Shown here in pieces: positions 12,710 through 25,093 of a stretch of DNA of 64,000 nt (positions are counted from its first letter, which is position 1; the number at the start of each line of letters is the position of its first letter). A program made the translations under genes and the position numbers. This stretch comes from Cadophora sp. MPI-SDFR-AT-0126. Its lineage: Eukaryota; Ascomycota; Leotiomycetes; Helotiales; Ploettnerulaceae. Under the pieces are notes generated by a model, which saw nothing but the letters and a program-made list of their open reading frames with translations, had not been told where the DNA came from and ran no database searches. The DNA lies in the NCBI GenBank assembly GCA_020747065.1, contig JAGMVK010000004.1, positions 1,984,001 through 2,048,000 of the forward strand. The letters run 5' to 3'.

Positions 12710-15700
12710 TTACAACCAGTTGCCATTTCCTGACTGACCGGCGCCTCCTCTACCATAAGCGTAGGGGAATGGTTGTTGCTGAGCTTGACCGGAAACGAGT
12801 TGCTCGCTGGAAGGAAAAGAGCCACCTGGTTGAGGTGCAGGGCGGGTTGATCCAACGCCATTGGCAGCGACAGCAGCTGGGACATAGCCATTCGAGTAAC
12901 CTCCTGCGGGAGCGATGTAACCAGCAGCAGAGGCATTGGATGTCGCACGCTGGTGGCGAAGAGGAGTGTGAACGGGCTCAATCTCAACTGGAGTGGCCTG
13001 ACCGCTCGAAGAACCGCTGCGACCCTCGTTGCCTTGGATCTTAGCTTGAATTCTGCGACCATATGGAGTGGTACGAATGGCCGGTAGGTATGGTCGAATG
13101 GCCTCGATGAGACGAGCCTTCATTGGGGGGTTGGCATAGTCAAGAGCAGTCTGAATGACATAGTTGGCGAACGAATCCCGGAGGAGTTTATCAAGCTCAG
13201 CGGGTTGCAACATTTCCTCGATCAACATGTCCTTCGATGGCTCCTGGGCGCAGCGAAGACACTTCTCGATAACGTTGGAGCTAAACTTTTGCTTAGACAG
13301 CTGAGGAACTCGACCAGCGAACATGCCCACCAAAGGCTCAGTAAAGATTGGCTCGTTGAGATCAAGGATGTACTGAACGACATAGTTTCCGAACGGATCC
13401 TGGACCAGAACATAGGCATTGTCAGAGATCTGGCGAATCAACCAAGCCTTCTGATCACCAGAAGCATGATCGATACAGCGCTGAAGAACACAGCAGCCAT
13501 GACGATGGGTTCCCACATCGACACAGTGAGTTCCAACGGCATCGAAGATGAACTGAGCATCGGTGGAGGACAGCTTATTGAGACACTTCTGAATGACATG
13601 ATTGCCGTTCAAGTCCTGAATGAGTTCCACGACACGGTATCGTAGGGCTCTGATGATGGTCTGGACTTGGCCAGGGGTGGAAATGAACTCAATCATCTTT
13701 TGAAGGGCCCGAGTTCCGTGCTGGTTGAGAGCGATACGAACGAGCTCGCTGGCAGCATTCTCGATGAGGACGGTGCGTTCCTCATCGTTGCAGTACTCGA
13801 GAAGCTTTTGGCAGAGGTAGTTTCCAAATGGGTCAGTCATCAACTCAATGACATGTTGGTTCGTCTCAAGCCAGATCATATGAACCTGCTCCGCGTTGCG
13901 ATCCTCGAGCTTCTTTTGAAGGTATCTGCAGCCGTGTTGATCCTTGCACAGGGCGTAGATCTCTCCTCCAAGCTGCTCGAGAGACATGTTGGCAAATCTG
14001 TTCATAGCTGGGCAATGTTAGCAGAGTCCTACAAGATGTTGACAAGATCTGGCCTGAGGTGGAAAGTATTTGTGTCCAGAATAATAGGAACAATAAAATG
14101 TCATGTTGCGAGATAACTAGGTGAAATGTTTCCAAGTGTAGATTCGAGAACATGATATAACTTGGTGAAGGTTGTCCTGACAGTGAATGACCATATTTGA
14201 TGTTCAAAATGGCATGACTCTCAAAATGTCCTTGAAATCATTGAAGTATATAGAATGATACATCAGAGTGTTATATAGGGGCAAAATCGAGAAGCAGATC
14301 CGAAATATGGAAACGTACCTTCGCCATCATTCTGTCGGCGCTGTTGAATGACACGAGCTTGGCTGTCTCGAGGACCGGCTTGAGGATAGATCTGCGGAGT
14401 GTATTGAGGAGGAGCGTAAGGGTTGTGAGCAGAGTAGAGCGGTTGGCCAACGTTCATGTTCTGCATACCCATCATCATTTGCTGCATGCCGTAATTGTTG
14501 TAGTAACCACCGACGGGGTATGCCTGCTGAGCGCTGGGAGAAGTCATGGTTGGTTGCAATGGTGATTGAGCAGCACTTTGGGAGAGCGTGGGACCAAACG
14601 AAGGAGCGCTGGCATGGAGTGCAGATTGGATCGATTGGTAACCACCGTTCTGGGCCTCACGAAGGGTAGTGCTCTCAGCAGATGTCATCTCACGGCTGAG
14701 TCTGTTGTTCATAGCATTCGGTGGAATACGACCCAAGCTTGCGTTATGATTGTGAAGGTGTTGTTGAGCGTGGGAATTTGGGGTGGTGTTGGCTGAAGGA
14801 ATTCCGTTTGTAGTCGATCTCATAGTGGGGACATCGTTAGCGGAGTAGGACGACTGCAGCTTAGGCGGTGTGGCATGATGCTTTGGAGGAGAGGAAACCT
14901 GGGCAGCCTCTTGAGCACCACCGTCGTAGTAAGACTTGAGGTCCAGAGAGTGTCTGTACGAAGGACGACCGCTCAGAGGTGATTCGGGACCGTTGCCGTT
15001 GGAAGATGAGGAACCGTTGGCTTGAGAGAGGCCTTGACCTTGGGAATTGTTGGAAGGAAGGCTCTGCTGCGATTGGGAAGGTCTGTGTCTTGAGATTGCA
15101 CCCCAGCCATTGGTATCAGGTCCAGGGGATTGCGACAGAGCTAGATCCAGAGCGGCGGAGGAGGCGGAGAGCTGCATCTCTAAGTCAGCAAACGGACTTT
15201 TGAAAGGGTCTGAAAAACGTACCACGCCAGGATATTCATCTCGACGAACCAGAATTGGGAATTTGTTCTCGGCGCCGTTCATGTCCAGGTATTGATTGAT
15301 GTCAGGAGATGGAGCGCTCTCGTCTTCACCGAACAGGAAGCGGGCAGTATTGGTTTGATCGAGGGAAAGCATCTCTTGCATGCCGTTTCGAGACTTTGTG
15401 ACTGGCATAGAATATCTGTTGAGGCTTTGAGGTCGTTAGTGACAGGTAGCTTGACAGAGCTAAAGGTGATATGAGATTGAAAGAGTAGTTGAATATTGCT
15501 CAAGGCAAAGAAATGTAGCTGTTGTACAGGCTCAGCTGCAAGAATGCAAGCTTTGCAGGGTAACAATTGAGTTGGGTGGACAGGTGTTGTGAGATTGAAC
15601 GAGTTTGAGGAGGAAAGGGAGGGAAGTCAGAGTGAGGTTGTTGATATAGAAAATTAGACCCTCGCTAAGCAAGGTCGAGGGGGCTCTTTCAAAACAAGAA

Positions 15701-17084
15701 GGAAGGGCATATCAGGCAGCCTCGTAATTCAATTACCAACGAGGCAGTGGGTGAATCACAGTTCCAGGAATATCAATGGCGCTTTCCTCTTGCTTTTGAA
15801 TGTGATCAATCTCACTTCAAGGCAAGATCGGGAAGTGAGCGCTTCAAACAGAACAATAAGGCACCTGTCGGTTGCAAGGCGCTATGTCCAAGGAGAAGCC
15901 ACTGGAAAAGCTGTGATATCTTACGACACACGCAAGTGGCGGCTAGATATCTGAATATCCCTCAAGAAATGAAGGCACGCAGATAAGCCCCCAAGAAATG
16001 AGAGGGGGAACTTACGCATTCGTAGATCTATGGCTGGTTGGGTCTTGTCGAACAGCCTCTTCCTTCTCATCCTCATCACTATTGCGTCGAGAGCCCGGAA
16101 CAGACTTCGAAGGGAGCTTGTCGTCCATCATGAGTCTTGATTGTATGATGCCGCCTTGAGGAGATGTGAGTTGCGAGCCAGAACGACCTGGTCGGTTGTA
16201 GATTCCTGGGGGAGATTGGAGACTCGAAGTCGAGTATCTATTTGGTCGAGAGAAAACCGTTGGGAATCCAGAGTTTGATTCGCGGTATTCGGGCGGAGTT
16301 GTTGGTTCGGACTGGTGGCCTGCGTTCGGATTATTACCACGTCCAAGATCCTCTTGCATCTGTGCAAGCTCTTGTTCTTCACGTCTTTGCTGCAAGTCCA
16401 GCAATTGCATCTCAGCCTCGAACCGGCGTTTCTGCTCGCGCAGCCTTTCGTATTCGAGTTTCTTTTTCTCTAACTGTGTGATGTGTAAGCCAAGTTGGCA
16501 GGAATATGGGCTTTACTGCAAGGCAATCGGAAGGAGAAGGTAGTCGAGAGTTGGGGAAAAGATACAAGGAGATCGTATCTTCGAGATCTTTGTACTTGAA
16601 GTTGTGTAAGTGGGAAGATGATTAGGTTGCTTACAAGTTGAACTTTATGGTATGTCTGTCATATCCGAATTAGCTGAGGTACTTCACCATGCTATTGTAC
16701 CTAACAAGCTATTGTCTTTTGCAATATTGTGCGATTGGATCAAGGATTTCAATTCAAAAGTAACATTTTTGCGTTGGGCACAATAGCAAGAGAACAATTG
16801 TCGCTGGGACGAAAGCTTACAGATGGTCCGTAGTCTTGTGAATCTTGTCCACCCCGCTGGGTGGAAATTGAAGCAATTGTTGGTACACGACCGGAGTCTG
16901 TTGTAAATCTCCGCATCAATCCTCCTCTCCCATCCTGTGTGTGCAGTGGCTGCGGCAGTCTGGTGCCATTGCCATTTCGTGGAGGAGATACGAGCCCTAG
17001 GAGGGATGAATCGTTCCGTGCAGACTGCTGGCTGCGGTAACGCAGCTCGTCCATTCGATCGCTGGTACTGTTGGAATAAGCCAT
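12710..17084 (-). CDS. Pumilio-family (PUF) RNA-binding protein
   Basis: Exons: 17084-16821, a 21-nt microexon 16655-16635, 16473-16016, 15415-14319 and 14007-12710. All junctions keep the frame and have GTAAGC, GTAAGC, GTAAGT and GTACGT donors in order. Within exon 4 an optional 51-nt intron (15222-15172) has GTACGT, a CTGAC branch site and CAG. The product is about 1045 residues, or 1028 if that intron is removed. The N-terminal part is Ser-rich; a charged coiled-coil-like segment begins in the microexon (TYHKVQL) and runs through LEKKKLEYERLREQ. A Q/N-rich linker follows. The C-terminal exon encodes the Pumilio homology domain, beginning MNRFANMSLEQLGGEIYALC, with repeated HGCRYLQKKL-, FGNYLCQKLL- and NGNHVIQKCL-type helices. 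PUF proteins bind 3' UTR elements and repress or localise mRNAs. The start is the first ATG in frame; an upstream GTG at 17102 is unlikely. Confidence 0.9.
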
Positions 17085-19613
17085 ATTGGCGAGGTATAAC
17101 ACTATTCACAGTCAAATTCTATTCGAGTCTCGAAGGACAAAGGACGCGCCCAGCGAGGAGCCCTCAAGGTGGGGTTTCCTCTGTTCTCGCGGTGAGCGAC
17201 CCAAGTGGATCTCTGCGGCCTGCCTGCCAGCAGCACAGCTGTCGCAGCAGCATAGGAACAGTCAGAAGTCAGAGAGGGAGGTTGGGGGGAATTACCAAAA
17301 TAATATATGAAATGCAGAAGGGAGCGTGTGCGTGCGTGCGTCCTCCAAGGACGCAGGCGCTGAAAGCGAGATAGAATGCAGCAGTAGGGTTGATGTTGGA
17401 GTGGACAATTCTTGAGAGCAGAACACGAAGGACGTCGAACTCCCTGCACCCGCTAGTAGTAATAGTGTAGCGGAGCGGGTGGGTTGGGATGGGTTGGGAT
17501 GGGTCGCTCGCCTGTCCTGTCCTATCCTGTATCCAGTCCTGTCTCCAGCCAGTCCTGTTCACTGCAATTCGTTCTCCTCAGGGCAAGGCCTAGTCCTGCA
17601 TCTACTACAAAAATAATTCCATGATTGAATAAAGCTAATACAGCTCAATTACAGCTAATATTTTACAGCAATGGCATAGAGAGGGGAGGAGAAGAGAGCA
17701 TAGGTAGGGCTGTAAAGAGAGGTGAGTGATGGGCGGCAGGCGGGATCGTGGAGAAAGGAGCGAAGAGAGATTCGAGGCGGGAAGGCGCGAGCCAGGGCAA
17801 AGAAGAAGGAGGGAAAGGGGAGTAAGGTTGCCAACAGGCCGAACTAAACCGTACGAAGTACAATAAGTGCAAGTGAGAATGTGTGTGTGTGTGTTTTCTG
17901 TCACTTCAACTCTCGCACAGCATGCATACATGCAATGCAGCCAGGGCAGCCCAGAAACAAGGAGTGCAGTTTATTCGGGGAAGACAGCAAGCAAGCAAAA
18001 GCACGTAGCATCGTCCAGTTCGTCGGCGTCCCCAATGGTACTTTGGCCCCCTCTCGCCTCGTCTCCTCTCCTCTCCTCTTCTCTCCGTACCGTACGGACA
18101 AGACGAATGGGCCAAATTCTATTTACCCGGCTACAGCGCTGCACACAAAACTATCTTCCACAACGCCCTCGCTCTCTTCCCTTTCCCCACTAGGGCTTCT
18201 TTGCAGCAGATTTACATTTCGTTTGTTCTGGCGGCTGGAGGTTCATGTTCGGCGCCTTAAAAGACCCTGAACTGGCTACCGTGGGAGCTGCACCTCGGCA
18301 GCTGAAGACCCTATTGGCTACCTCTCACCGTCTCTTCCCCATACAAAACATGAGGCGACTCAGGCGCGGCATTGGCCAACGGAGCAGAATTTGGCCCGCA
18401 AGATATCTAGGAAAACGACTCCTCACTTTTCGTTGGAGGAGAGCCTGGGGCAACAGACGGTCGAGTCTCCTTGCCGGACAAAATCAAGTTCAGCCTTCTG
18501 AAACTTGGGGTTCTCAATCCTCCGCCTCATTAACGTGACGGCCGCTGTGTCAAGAAGAATAGTCCGGCTCGGTAAGTCAAAACCACCAGCATCTCGTTCG
18601 GCAGATGATTTCATATTCGCATTTCTGGAAAAGTGCGGCTATGAGATATGGTGATCCTTGTGGCAAGAAAGAGAAGAGGCGAGGCCCGTCAGCATCGGAC
18701 AGTTTGGGCAGGATCCCAGAGTTAGAAGTTTCGTTTGCGGTTCTAGACGCACATGATTCATTCTGACAGACCAGGGGTTGCTGGGGGGGCAGGAGATATT
18801 GAACATTGATGTCTCGTCAGGTTTAAACAGGTTTAAATATTAACATGCGTTTACGGGAATCAATGGCGGTTCACAGGACGAGAATACTAGCAGCTTTCTC
18901 TCGATTTCACGAGTGCTCAAATTACCCAGTACAGCACCTAGATATTGAGTAACTGTTGCACACTCGGTCTAGCCGCCTTCAGAAAATGTAGCCAAGGAGG
19001 CGAGACCATGGGGCTACCTTATCAGAAAAGCCAAACAACGAGTACATTCAAAAACTTGACTTTGACTTTCCATCGTCCGAACTCTCACACTTGAACCATA
19101 CATAACCTTTGAGCATGTTTGTATCCCAAGCCCACGGTACCTGATACTTGGATAAATATGCCGGCTCTTCTAGCATACTCAGGGGCTTCATAACAAAGAG
19201 TTTCGCCATGCGCCACTAGAGAGGTTCTCATGGGGCCGCAACTCAACAAGTGACGAATCGTGTCTTTGCAAAGCTTTCCTGCGAATCGAAAGACTTCGCA
19301 CTTAATTTCTGTTGGGGGCAGCAAATCTCCGTCTTCAGTTACTCTCCCCAAGGTCCAGGTAAACAGCGGTGAGAGTCAAAGTAAGAAATCGCCCCGCCCC
19401 GCCCCCTGAATGATTCGGTCCAATTGATAAGTAGCCGAGGTGATTACAAGTCTTATCAGCACGTGATGCCAGGGAATCCCGATGCGCCAAGCCAGAGCTC
19501 TGGTCCGAGATTAGAGCTTTGGTGGGGGACGATTCGTCGCATCGCAACTTTTTTTATCAGCCCTGTCAATAAGTTGCGGCTCATGAACCTCAACCCCTCA
19601 CAACACAGGAGCC
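17085..19613. other. Divergent promoter region, PUF and RPC2
   Basis: About 2.5 kb without a supported gene, between two divergently transcribed genes. On the PUF sense strand there is a long pyrimidine-rich tract (purine-rich on the plus strand, about 17690-17830), typical of highly expressed filamentous fungal promoters. A plus-strand pyrimidine tract occurs at about 18050-18090. GGGTTGGGAT is repeated at 17481-17503. Confidence 0.5.
17881..17894. repeat. GT dinucleotide microsatellite
   Basis: Seven GT units in a row followed by TTTT, in non-coding DNA about 800 bp upstream of the PUF start codon. Confidence 0.7.
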
Positions 19614-22600
19614 ATGCCGCCAAAGAAAAGCAAAGCGACGACTGGGCCAGTTGCAGCTTCATCTGCAAAGGCAAGCTCTTCCAAAAAGGTGAGAATATGA
19701 CGTGAAAGCACGATATGGAAACTAATTCGAGTCACAGGCGGCTGTTGAACCTCCCCCTCCTTCCGACACACAAGAAGAGACAAGCACAGCTCCTGTGAAG
19801 CGCAAGCGGACAAGTACAAAGACGAAAGCTGAGGAGGAACCTAGGATCAAAGGACCAGACGATGTAAATAAGACAATTGCAGACAATATGGGTTCCTTGT
19901 TGATAACTCCCAGGGCTTTGCCGCTATGCTCGAGCCGTTTTATGCGAACAAGAAATTGACAGATCCCATAAACACAGCTAAGGTAATATCTCGAGTAGCA
20001 ATCATCTCTCGCATATCTAATTGTTTGTAGGACAAATGGAATCTTCTGCCAGCTTTCCTCAAAGTCAAAGGCTTAGTTAAGCAACATATTGACTCTTTCA
20101 ACTTCTTCATTGAGCACGAAATCAAGGACATCGTGAAGGCAAATAAGAGAATTACCAGCGATGTCGATCAGCACTTCTTTCTTGAGTATGTTCCTCTACA
20201 GTCATCATGCCTTTGGACTTTCTGATTCTTGCTAGGTATACCGATGTTACTATTGGAGAGCCAGACCGTATGGAATTCGATGACCGACAAATATCCAGCG
20301 ACATCACACCAAATGAGTGCCGACTACGAGATTTAACATACGCAGCGCCTATTCGGGTCAATGTCAAATATGTTCGAGGAAAGCAAGTTATTACGAGAAC
20401 CGATATTGCTATTGGACGGTTACCTATCATGCTTCGAAGCTCGAAATGTCGACTCTCTGGAAAAAATGACGGGGAAATGGCACGCATGAATGAGTGTGCT
20501 TTGGATCCAGGTGGATACTTCATTGTCAACGGTACAGAGAAGGTCATTCTTGTCCAAGAACAGTTGAGCAAGAACAGAGTGATTGTGGAAACGGACTTGA
20601 AGAAGAATATTGTTTCTGCCTCTGTCACGAGGTAAGTCTAGACCTTAATTCTGCTGGGCAAAAGTTTGACAGCTCTAGCTCTACTCACGAGCGGAAGTCC
20701 AAGAGTTACGTGCTACTCAAGAAAGAGCGAATCTACCTCCAGCACAACATTCTGACAGAAGCCATACCGATCGTGATCGCACTTAAAGCATTGGGAATCC
20801 AATCGGACCACGAAATGTTACTCTTGGTAGCTGGTACGGACAGTACTTACCAAGATGATTTTGCTGTCAATTTCGAGGATTGTTCCAAACTCGGCGTTTT
20901 CTCGCAGCACCAAGCTCTCGAGTGGATTGGAGCCCGAGTAAAGATGGGTGCCAGAGGCAAAACAGCAGGCGCTCCTCAACGTCGAAACCCAATTGGAGAT
21001 GCTTTGGAAGCTTTGGCGAACATCATTATCACCCATGTGCCTGTCCATGGTCTGGATTTCCGGCCAAAGGCTTTGTACATTTGCTTTATGGTCCGCCGTG
21101 TTCTGATGGCCATGCACGACCCGAAGCTTGTAGATGACCGAGATTACGTCGGAAACAAGCGTCTGGAATTGGCTGGTCAGCTCCTTTCTCTGTTATTCGA
21201 AGATTTATTCAAGAAATTCAACTCGGATCTAAAGATGAATATCGACAAAGTTTTGAAGAAGCCAAATCGGACCATGCAGTTCGATGCATTCAACTATTTG
21301 CAATCTCACGGCAATTCCATCACACAGGGCATGAATCGTGCTATCTCGACTGGAAATTGGAGCGTCAAGCGATTTAAGATGGAAAGAGCCGGCGTGACCC
21401 ACGTTCTCAGCAGATTGAGTTACATCAGTGCTCTAGGTATGATGACTCGTATCAGTTCTCAGTTCGAAAAGACTAGAAAAGTCAGTGGTCCTCGTGCCCT
21501 TCAGCCCTCACAATTTGGCATGCTTTGCCCCTCCGATACCCCAGAAGGAGAAGCATGTGGTCTCGTCAAGAACCTGGCACTCATGACACATATCACAACA
21601 AACGATCTCGAGGAGCCAGTGAAGAAACTCGTATTTGTTCTTGGTGCCGAAGATATCGTCTCTATGAGCGGGAAGGAAATTTACGATGTAGGAGCCTATG
21701 TCGTTTTCGTCAATGGAACGCCTATCGCACTCACAAAACAACCGAAGGCTTTCTTAAACTCTTTCAGAAAGTTCAGACGCACAGGACGAGTTTCGGCTTT
21801 TGTCAGCATTTACATCAATCATCACACGAACGCTGTTCACATCGCAACCGACGAAGGAAGAATCTGCAGACCCCTCATCATCGTCGAAAACCAGAAGTCG
21901 AAAGTTACCAGACGCTCACTCGAGGCATTACGGTTAGGGAAAATGGACTTCGATGACTTTCTCTACCGAGGTTTCATCGAATACGTCGACGTGAACGAAG
22001 AGAACGATTCCGAAATTGCGCTATATGAAAAGGACATTAACGAAACTACGACGCACCTTGAGATCGAGCCTTTCACGATCCTTGGGGCTGTTGCTGGTCT
22101 CATTCCATATCCCCATCACAACCAATCTCCACGAAACACCTACCAATGTGCAATGGGTAAGCAGGCTATTGGCGCTATTGCATATAACCAGTTAACTCGA
22201 ATCGATACGTTGCTGTACCTCATGGTCTACCCTCAACAGCCCATGGTTAAGACTCGGACTATCGAGCTCATCCACTACGACAAACTTCCGGCTGGTCAGA
22301 ATGCTACAGTTGCTGTTATGTCCTACTCTGGTTACGATATTGAAGGTATGTCACACCGTGCTCCCAAGTAGATTCATAGCTCGTACTGACTTTATGAACA
22401 GATGCATTAGGTATGTTCCTTTCGTTCATTTATTTCAATCTTCCCCAGTTGTGTCCATCGGCAGAGACTGTTGGTGGTCGCTTTGGGCTGTCTCCTGGGG
22501 ACCTTAATGAGCTGGCTCAGAAGTCCTTTGTTAGCTCGTCCTAGACATCGCGGACTGATTTTTTGGAACCATTTCTGGATTACATCTGTTCTGGACTCTT

Positions 22601-23815
22601 ACTACAATTATTCTGGACTAGTGGACTCTCAGAATTGCTAAATTACATGTGCTAACTTCTTCGCTACTAGTTTTGAACAAATCTTCCTGTGATCGAGGCT
22701 TTGGACGTTGCCAGGTCTTCCGCAAGAATATGGTACAGCTGAAGAAATATCCGAATCGATCCGCAGATCGGTTGGGTGATCCTCAGCGCGACGAAAAGGA
22801 TTCTAGCAAGCTCATAGCTAAGCATCGTGTACTGGGAGCTGACGGTATCGGATCTGTCGGCGAACGAATTGTCTCAGGTGAAATCTTCGTCAACAAAGAG
22901 ACGCCATTGAATACAACGTCTACTGGCATTGGATCTGATTACGGAACCAATGATTACAAGCCAGCACCTTCAACCTACCGCGCTTACGATTACGCATATA
23001 TCGACAAAGTCATGCTTTCCCAAAATGACCGCGACGACATGGTTGTCAAGGTTCAAACTCGGCAAACTCGACGCCCAGAATTGGGTGACAAATTCTCTTC
23101 TCGCCACGGTCAGAAAGGTGTCGTTGGTATCATCGTCAACCAAGAAGATATGCCATTTGCCGACTCAGGTGTCACTCCCGACATTATCATGAACCCTCAC
23201 GGTTTCCCCTCCCGTATGACAGTCGGGAAGATGCTTGAGCTTCTCTCCGGCAAGGCTGGCGTTCTGAACGGTACACTAGAATACGGAACCGCATTCGGAG
23301 GAAGTAACGTCGACGACATGGGCAACATCCTCATCAAGAACGGCTTCTCATACTCCGGCAAGGACTTCGTCACCAGTGGTATTACCGGCGAATCTCTACC
23401 CGCCTACATCTTCTTCGGGCCCATCTACTACCAGAAACTCAAGCACATGGTCCAAGACAAGATGCACTCACGTTCTCGCGGTCCACGCGCCATCCTCACT
23501 CGTCAACCAACAGAAGGTCGTTCCCGCGACGGTGGTCTGCGTTTAGGAGAGATGGAACGTGATTGTCTGATCGCTTACGGAGCCAGTCAACTTCTTCTAG
23601 AGAGACTCATGTTAAGCAGTGATGCGCACGAAGTGGACATCTGCGAGACTTGCGGACTGATGGGATATCAAGGATGGTGCCAGACGTGCAAGAGCACCCG
23701 AGGTGTGACCAAGATGACGATGCCATATGCTGCAAAGCTGTTGGTGCAGGAAATGCTGAGCATGAATGTTTTGGTGAGACTGAAGCTTGAGGATGAGTTC
23801 CCTCATGGCAAATAG
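19614..23815 (+). CDS. RPC2: RNA polymerase III second-largest subunit (RPC2)
   Basis: Eight exons: 19614-19688, 19738-19863, 19914-19982, 20031-20185, 20236-20631, 20679-22345, a 9-nt microexon 22402-22410, and 22671-23815. All joins keep frame; the product is about 1213 residues. The first 70 residues are a Lys/Ser/Pro-rich extension. Then come [82 protein letters not shown] and the C-terminal zinc-binding CxxC...CxxC ([16 protein letters not shown]). The sequence [13 protein letters not shown] and the [13 protein letters not shown] start favour Pol III (yeast Ret1) over Rpb2 or Rpa135. With the largest subunit it forms the catalytic cleft that makes tRNAs and 5S rRNA. The acceptor at 20678 is preferred over 20672 because it gives VTSSTHE, as in known orthologues. 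The intron after the microexon is 260 nt, much longer than the others. Confidence 0.95.
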
Positions 23816-24630
23816 ATCTCATGGTACTTGGGTGGATAAGGGATGGGGGATGAGATTTGACGAAACATGAATGACCAGATTACTGTATAGAAGTGGCATT
23901 TCTGGCGTTACGGGGGCGAAAATATGGTGTTGCATAGCCTCGGCGTATTGATATACCTTCTCCGTATCTGAAATCAGGTTCCTATTTCTCCAGTGATTCA
24001 TCTACAAGATTTGCTTGCACTAAACTTCGAGGACTTTCTTTCGCTTATTTTTTGAATTTGTTAATGAACGACCGAATGTTTCTGTGCATTCAGTAGTCTT
24101 ATCGGCCCTCCCGAACATTGCAGCTGCGCAGGTCAGTATAGACGACTTGAGATTACATGTAGGTTCACATGAGAAGAATGGCTTCATGCGAGTCTCAAGT
24201 ACATATTATTTTCATACTGACATACTCAGACTCCATAGATCTCCTCTCCACTCCACATTATGCGCCATAAATTCGAGCTACCGGAACAACATGGTAAATT
24301 TCACGCCACTTATTCAGCGCCTTTAACACTTTCTCTCTACACATAAATCACCTGAACACCGTTTTTTTGTTAGTGTGGTTGTGGAATTTCGATCTATTAA
24401 AAGGTAAGTGTGATCAACCACCACCCCCGTAAATTCAGCTGCAACTCAGTGGCACACTTTATCGGGGCAATAATAGGCAGAACCAGCCTCAAGACAATTC
24501 TCAAGAATCCAAAATCCCAGGAAATTCTGCAACAAGCTTCCAAACACATCTCTCAAAAAGTGACTACCTTGTACATATATATTCAATCCATCCACACTCT
24601 CACAGCGCTCTCATCCGAATAATCATCAGG
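23816..24630. other. Intergenic region downstream of RPC2
   Basis: About 0.8 kb with no supported gene. It holds the RPC2 3' UTR and the promoter and 5' UTR of the small GFA-type gene that starts at 24631. Confidence 0.5.
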
Positions 24631-25005
24631 ATGTCCTCTCCCGCTCCAACCTCAACCCCCGCAACCCTCACAGCAACCTGCCACTGCGCCGCCATCACCC
24701 TCACCTTCCCCGTCCCCACCAAACCACTCGTAGAATGCCACTGCTCAATCTGTCGACGCTACTCCGTCCTCTGGGCGCAATTCCCCTCTTCAGACGTGCA
24801 AATCACCGGCACCACGCAGTTCTACGTCTGGGGGGATAAAGATCTCGAGTTCCACCGGTGTAAGGTGTGTGGATGCGTGACGCATTGGATGCCGAGGGAG
24901 GGCTTGAGGGAGGAGCATGCGGTTGTGAGTGTTAATTGTAGGATGTTGGAGGTGCGGGAGTTGGAGGGGTTGGAGAGGAGGGTTACGAGTGGGCCGGGGA
25001 AGTAA
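24631..25005 (+). CDS. GFA/CENP-V-type zinc-binding protein
   Basis: Single exon, 124 residues. The cysteine pattern CHCAAI (17-22), CHCSICRR (36-43) and CKVCGC followed by H fits the Mss4-like fold of the GFA/CENP-V family, named for glutathione-dependent formaldehyde-activating enzyme. In this fold the cysteines bind zinc. Small fungal members are common, and most have no tested activity, so a true formaldehyde or glutathione reaction should not be assumed. Codon use changes sharply inside the gene: 42 of the first 66 codons end in C, whereas 35 of the last 49 end in G and only 2 in C. The gene converges on the next one, with 88 bp between stop codons. Confidence 0.85.
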   Translation: MSSPAPTSTPATLTATCHCAAITLTFPVPTKPLVECHCSICRRYSVLWAQFPSSDVQITGTTQFYVWGDKDLEFHRCKVCGCVTHWMPREGLREEHAVVSVNCRMLEVRELEGLERRVTSGPGK

Positions 25006-25093
25006 GAGGGGGTTTGTTGGTAGGTATATGTGAAAGAGAAAGCGTTCTCCTTAAAGTAGTGGATGCTATATATGGCATAACATGGAAACCAGA

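Noticed and set aside
20632..20672. 41-nt intron version in RPC2 using the acceptor at 20672
   Set aside because: The acceptor at 20678 gives [11 protein letters not shown], the form found in known Pol III subunits, and a more usual 47-nt intron.
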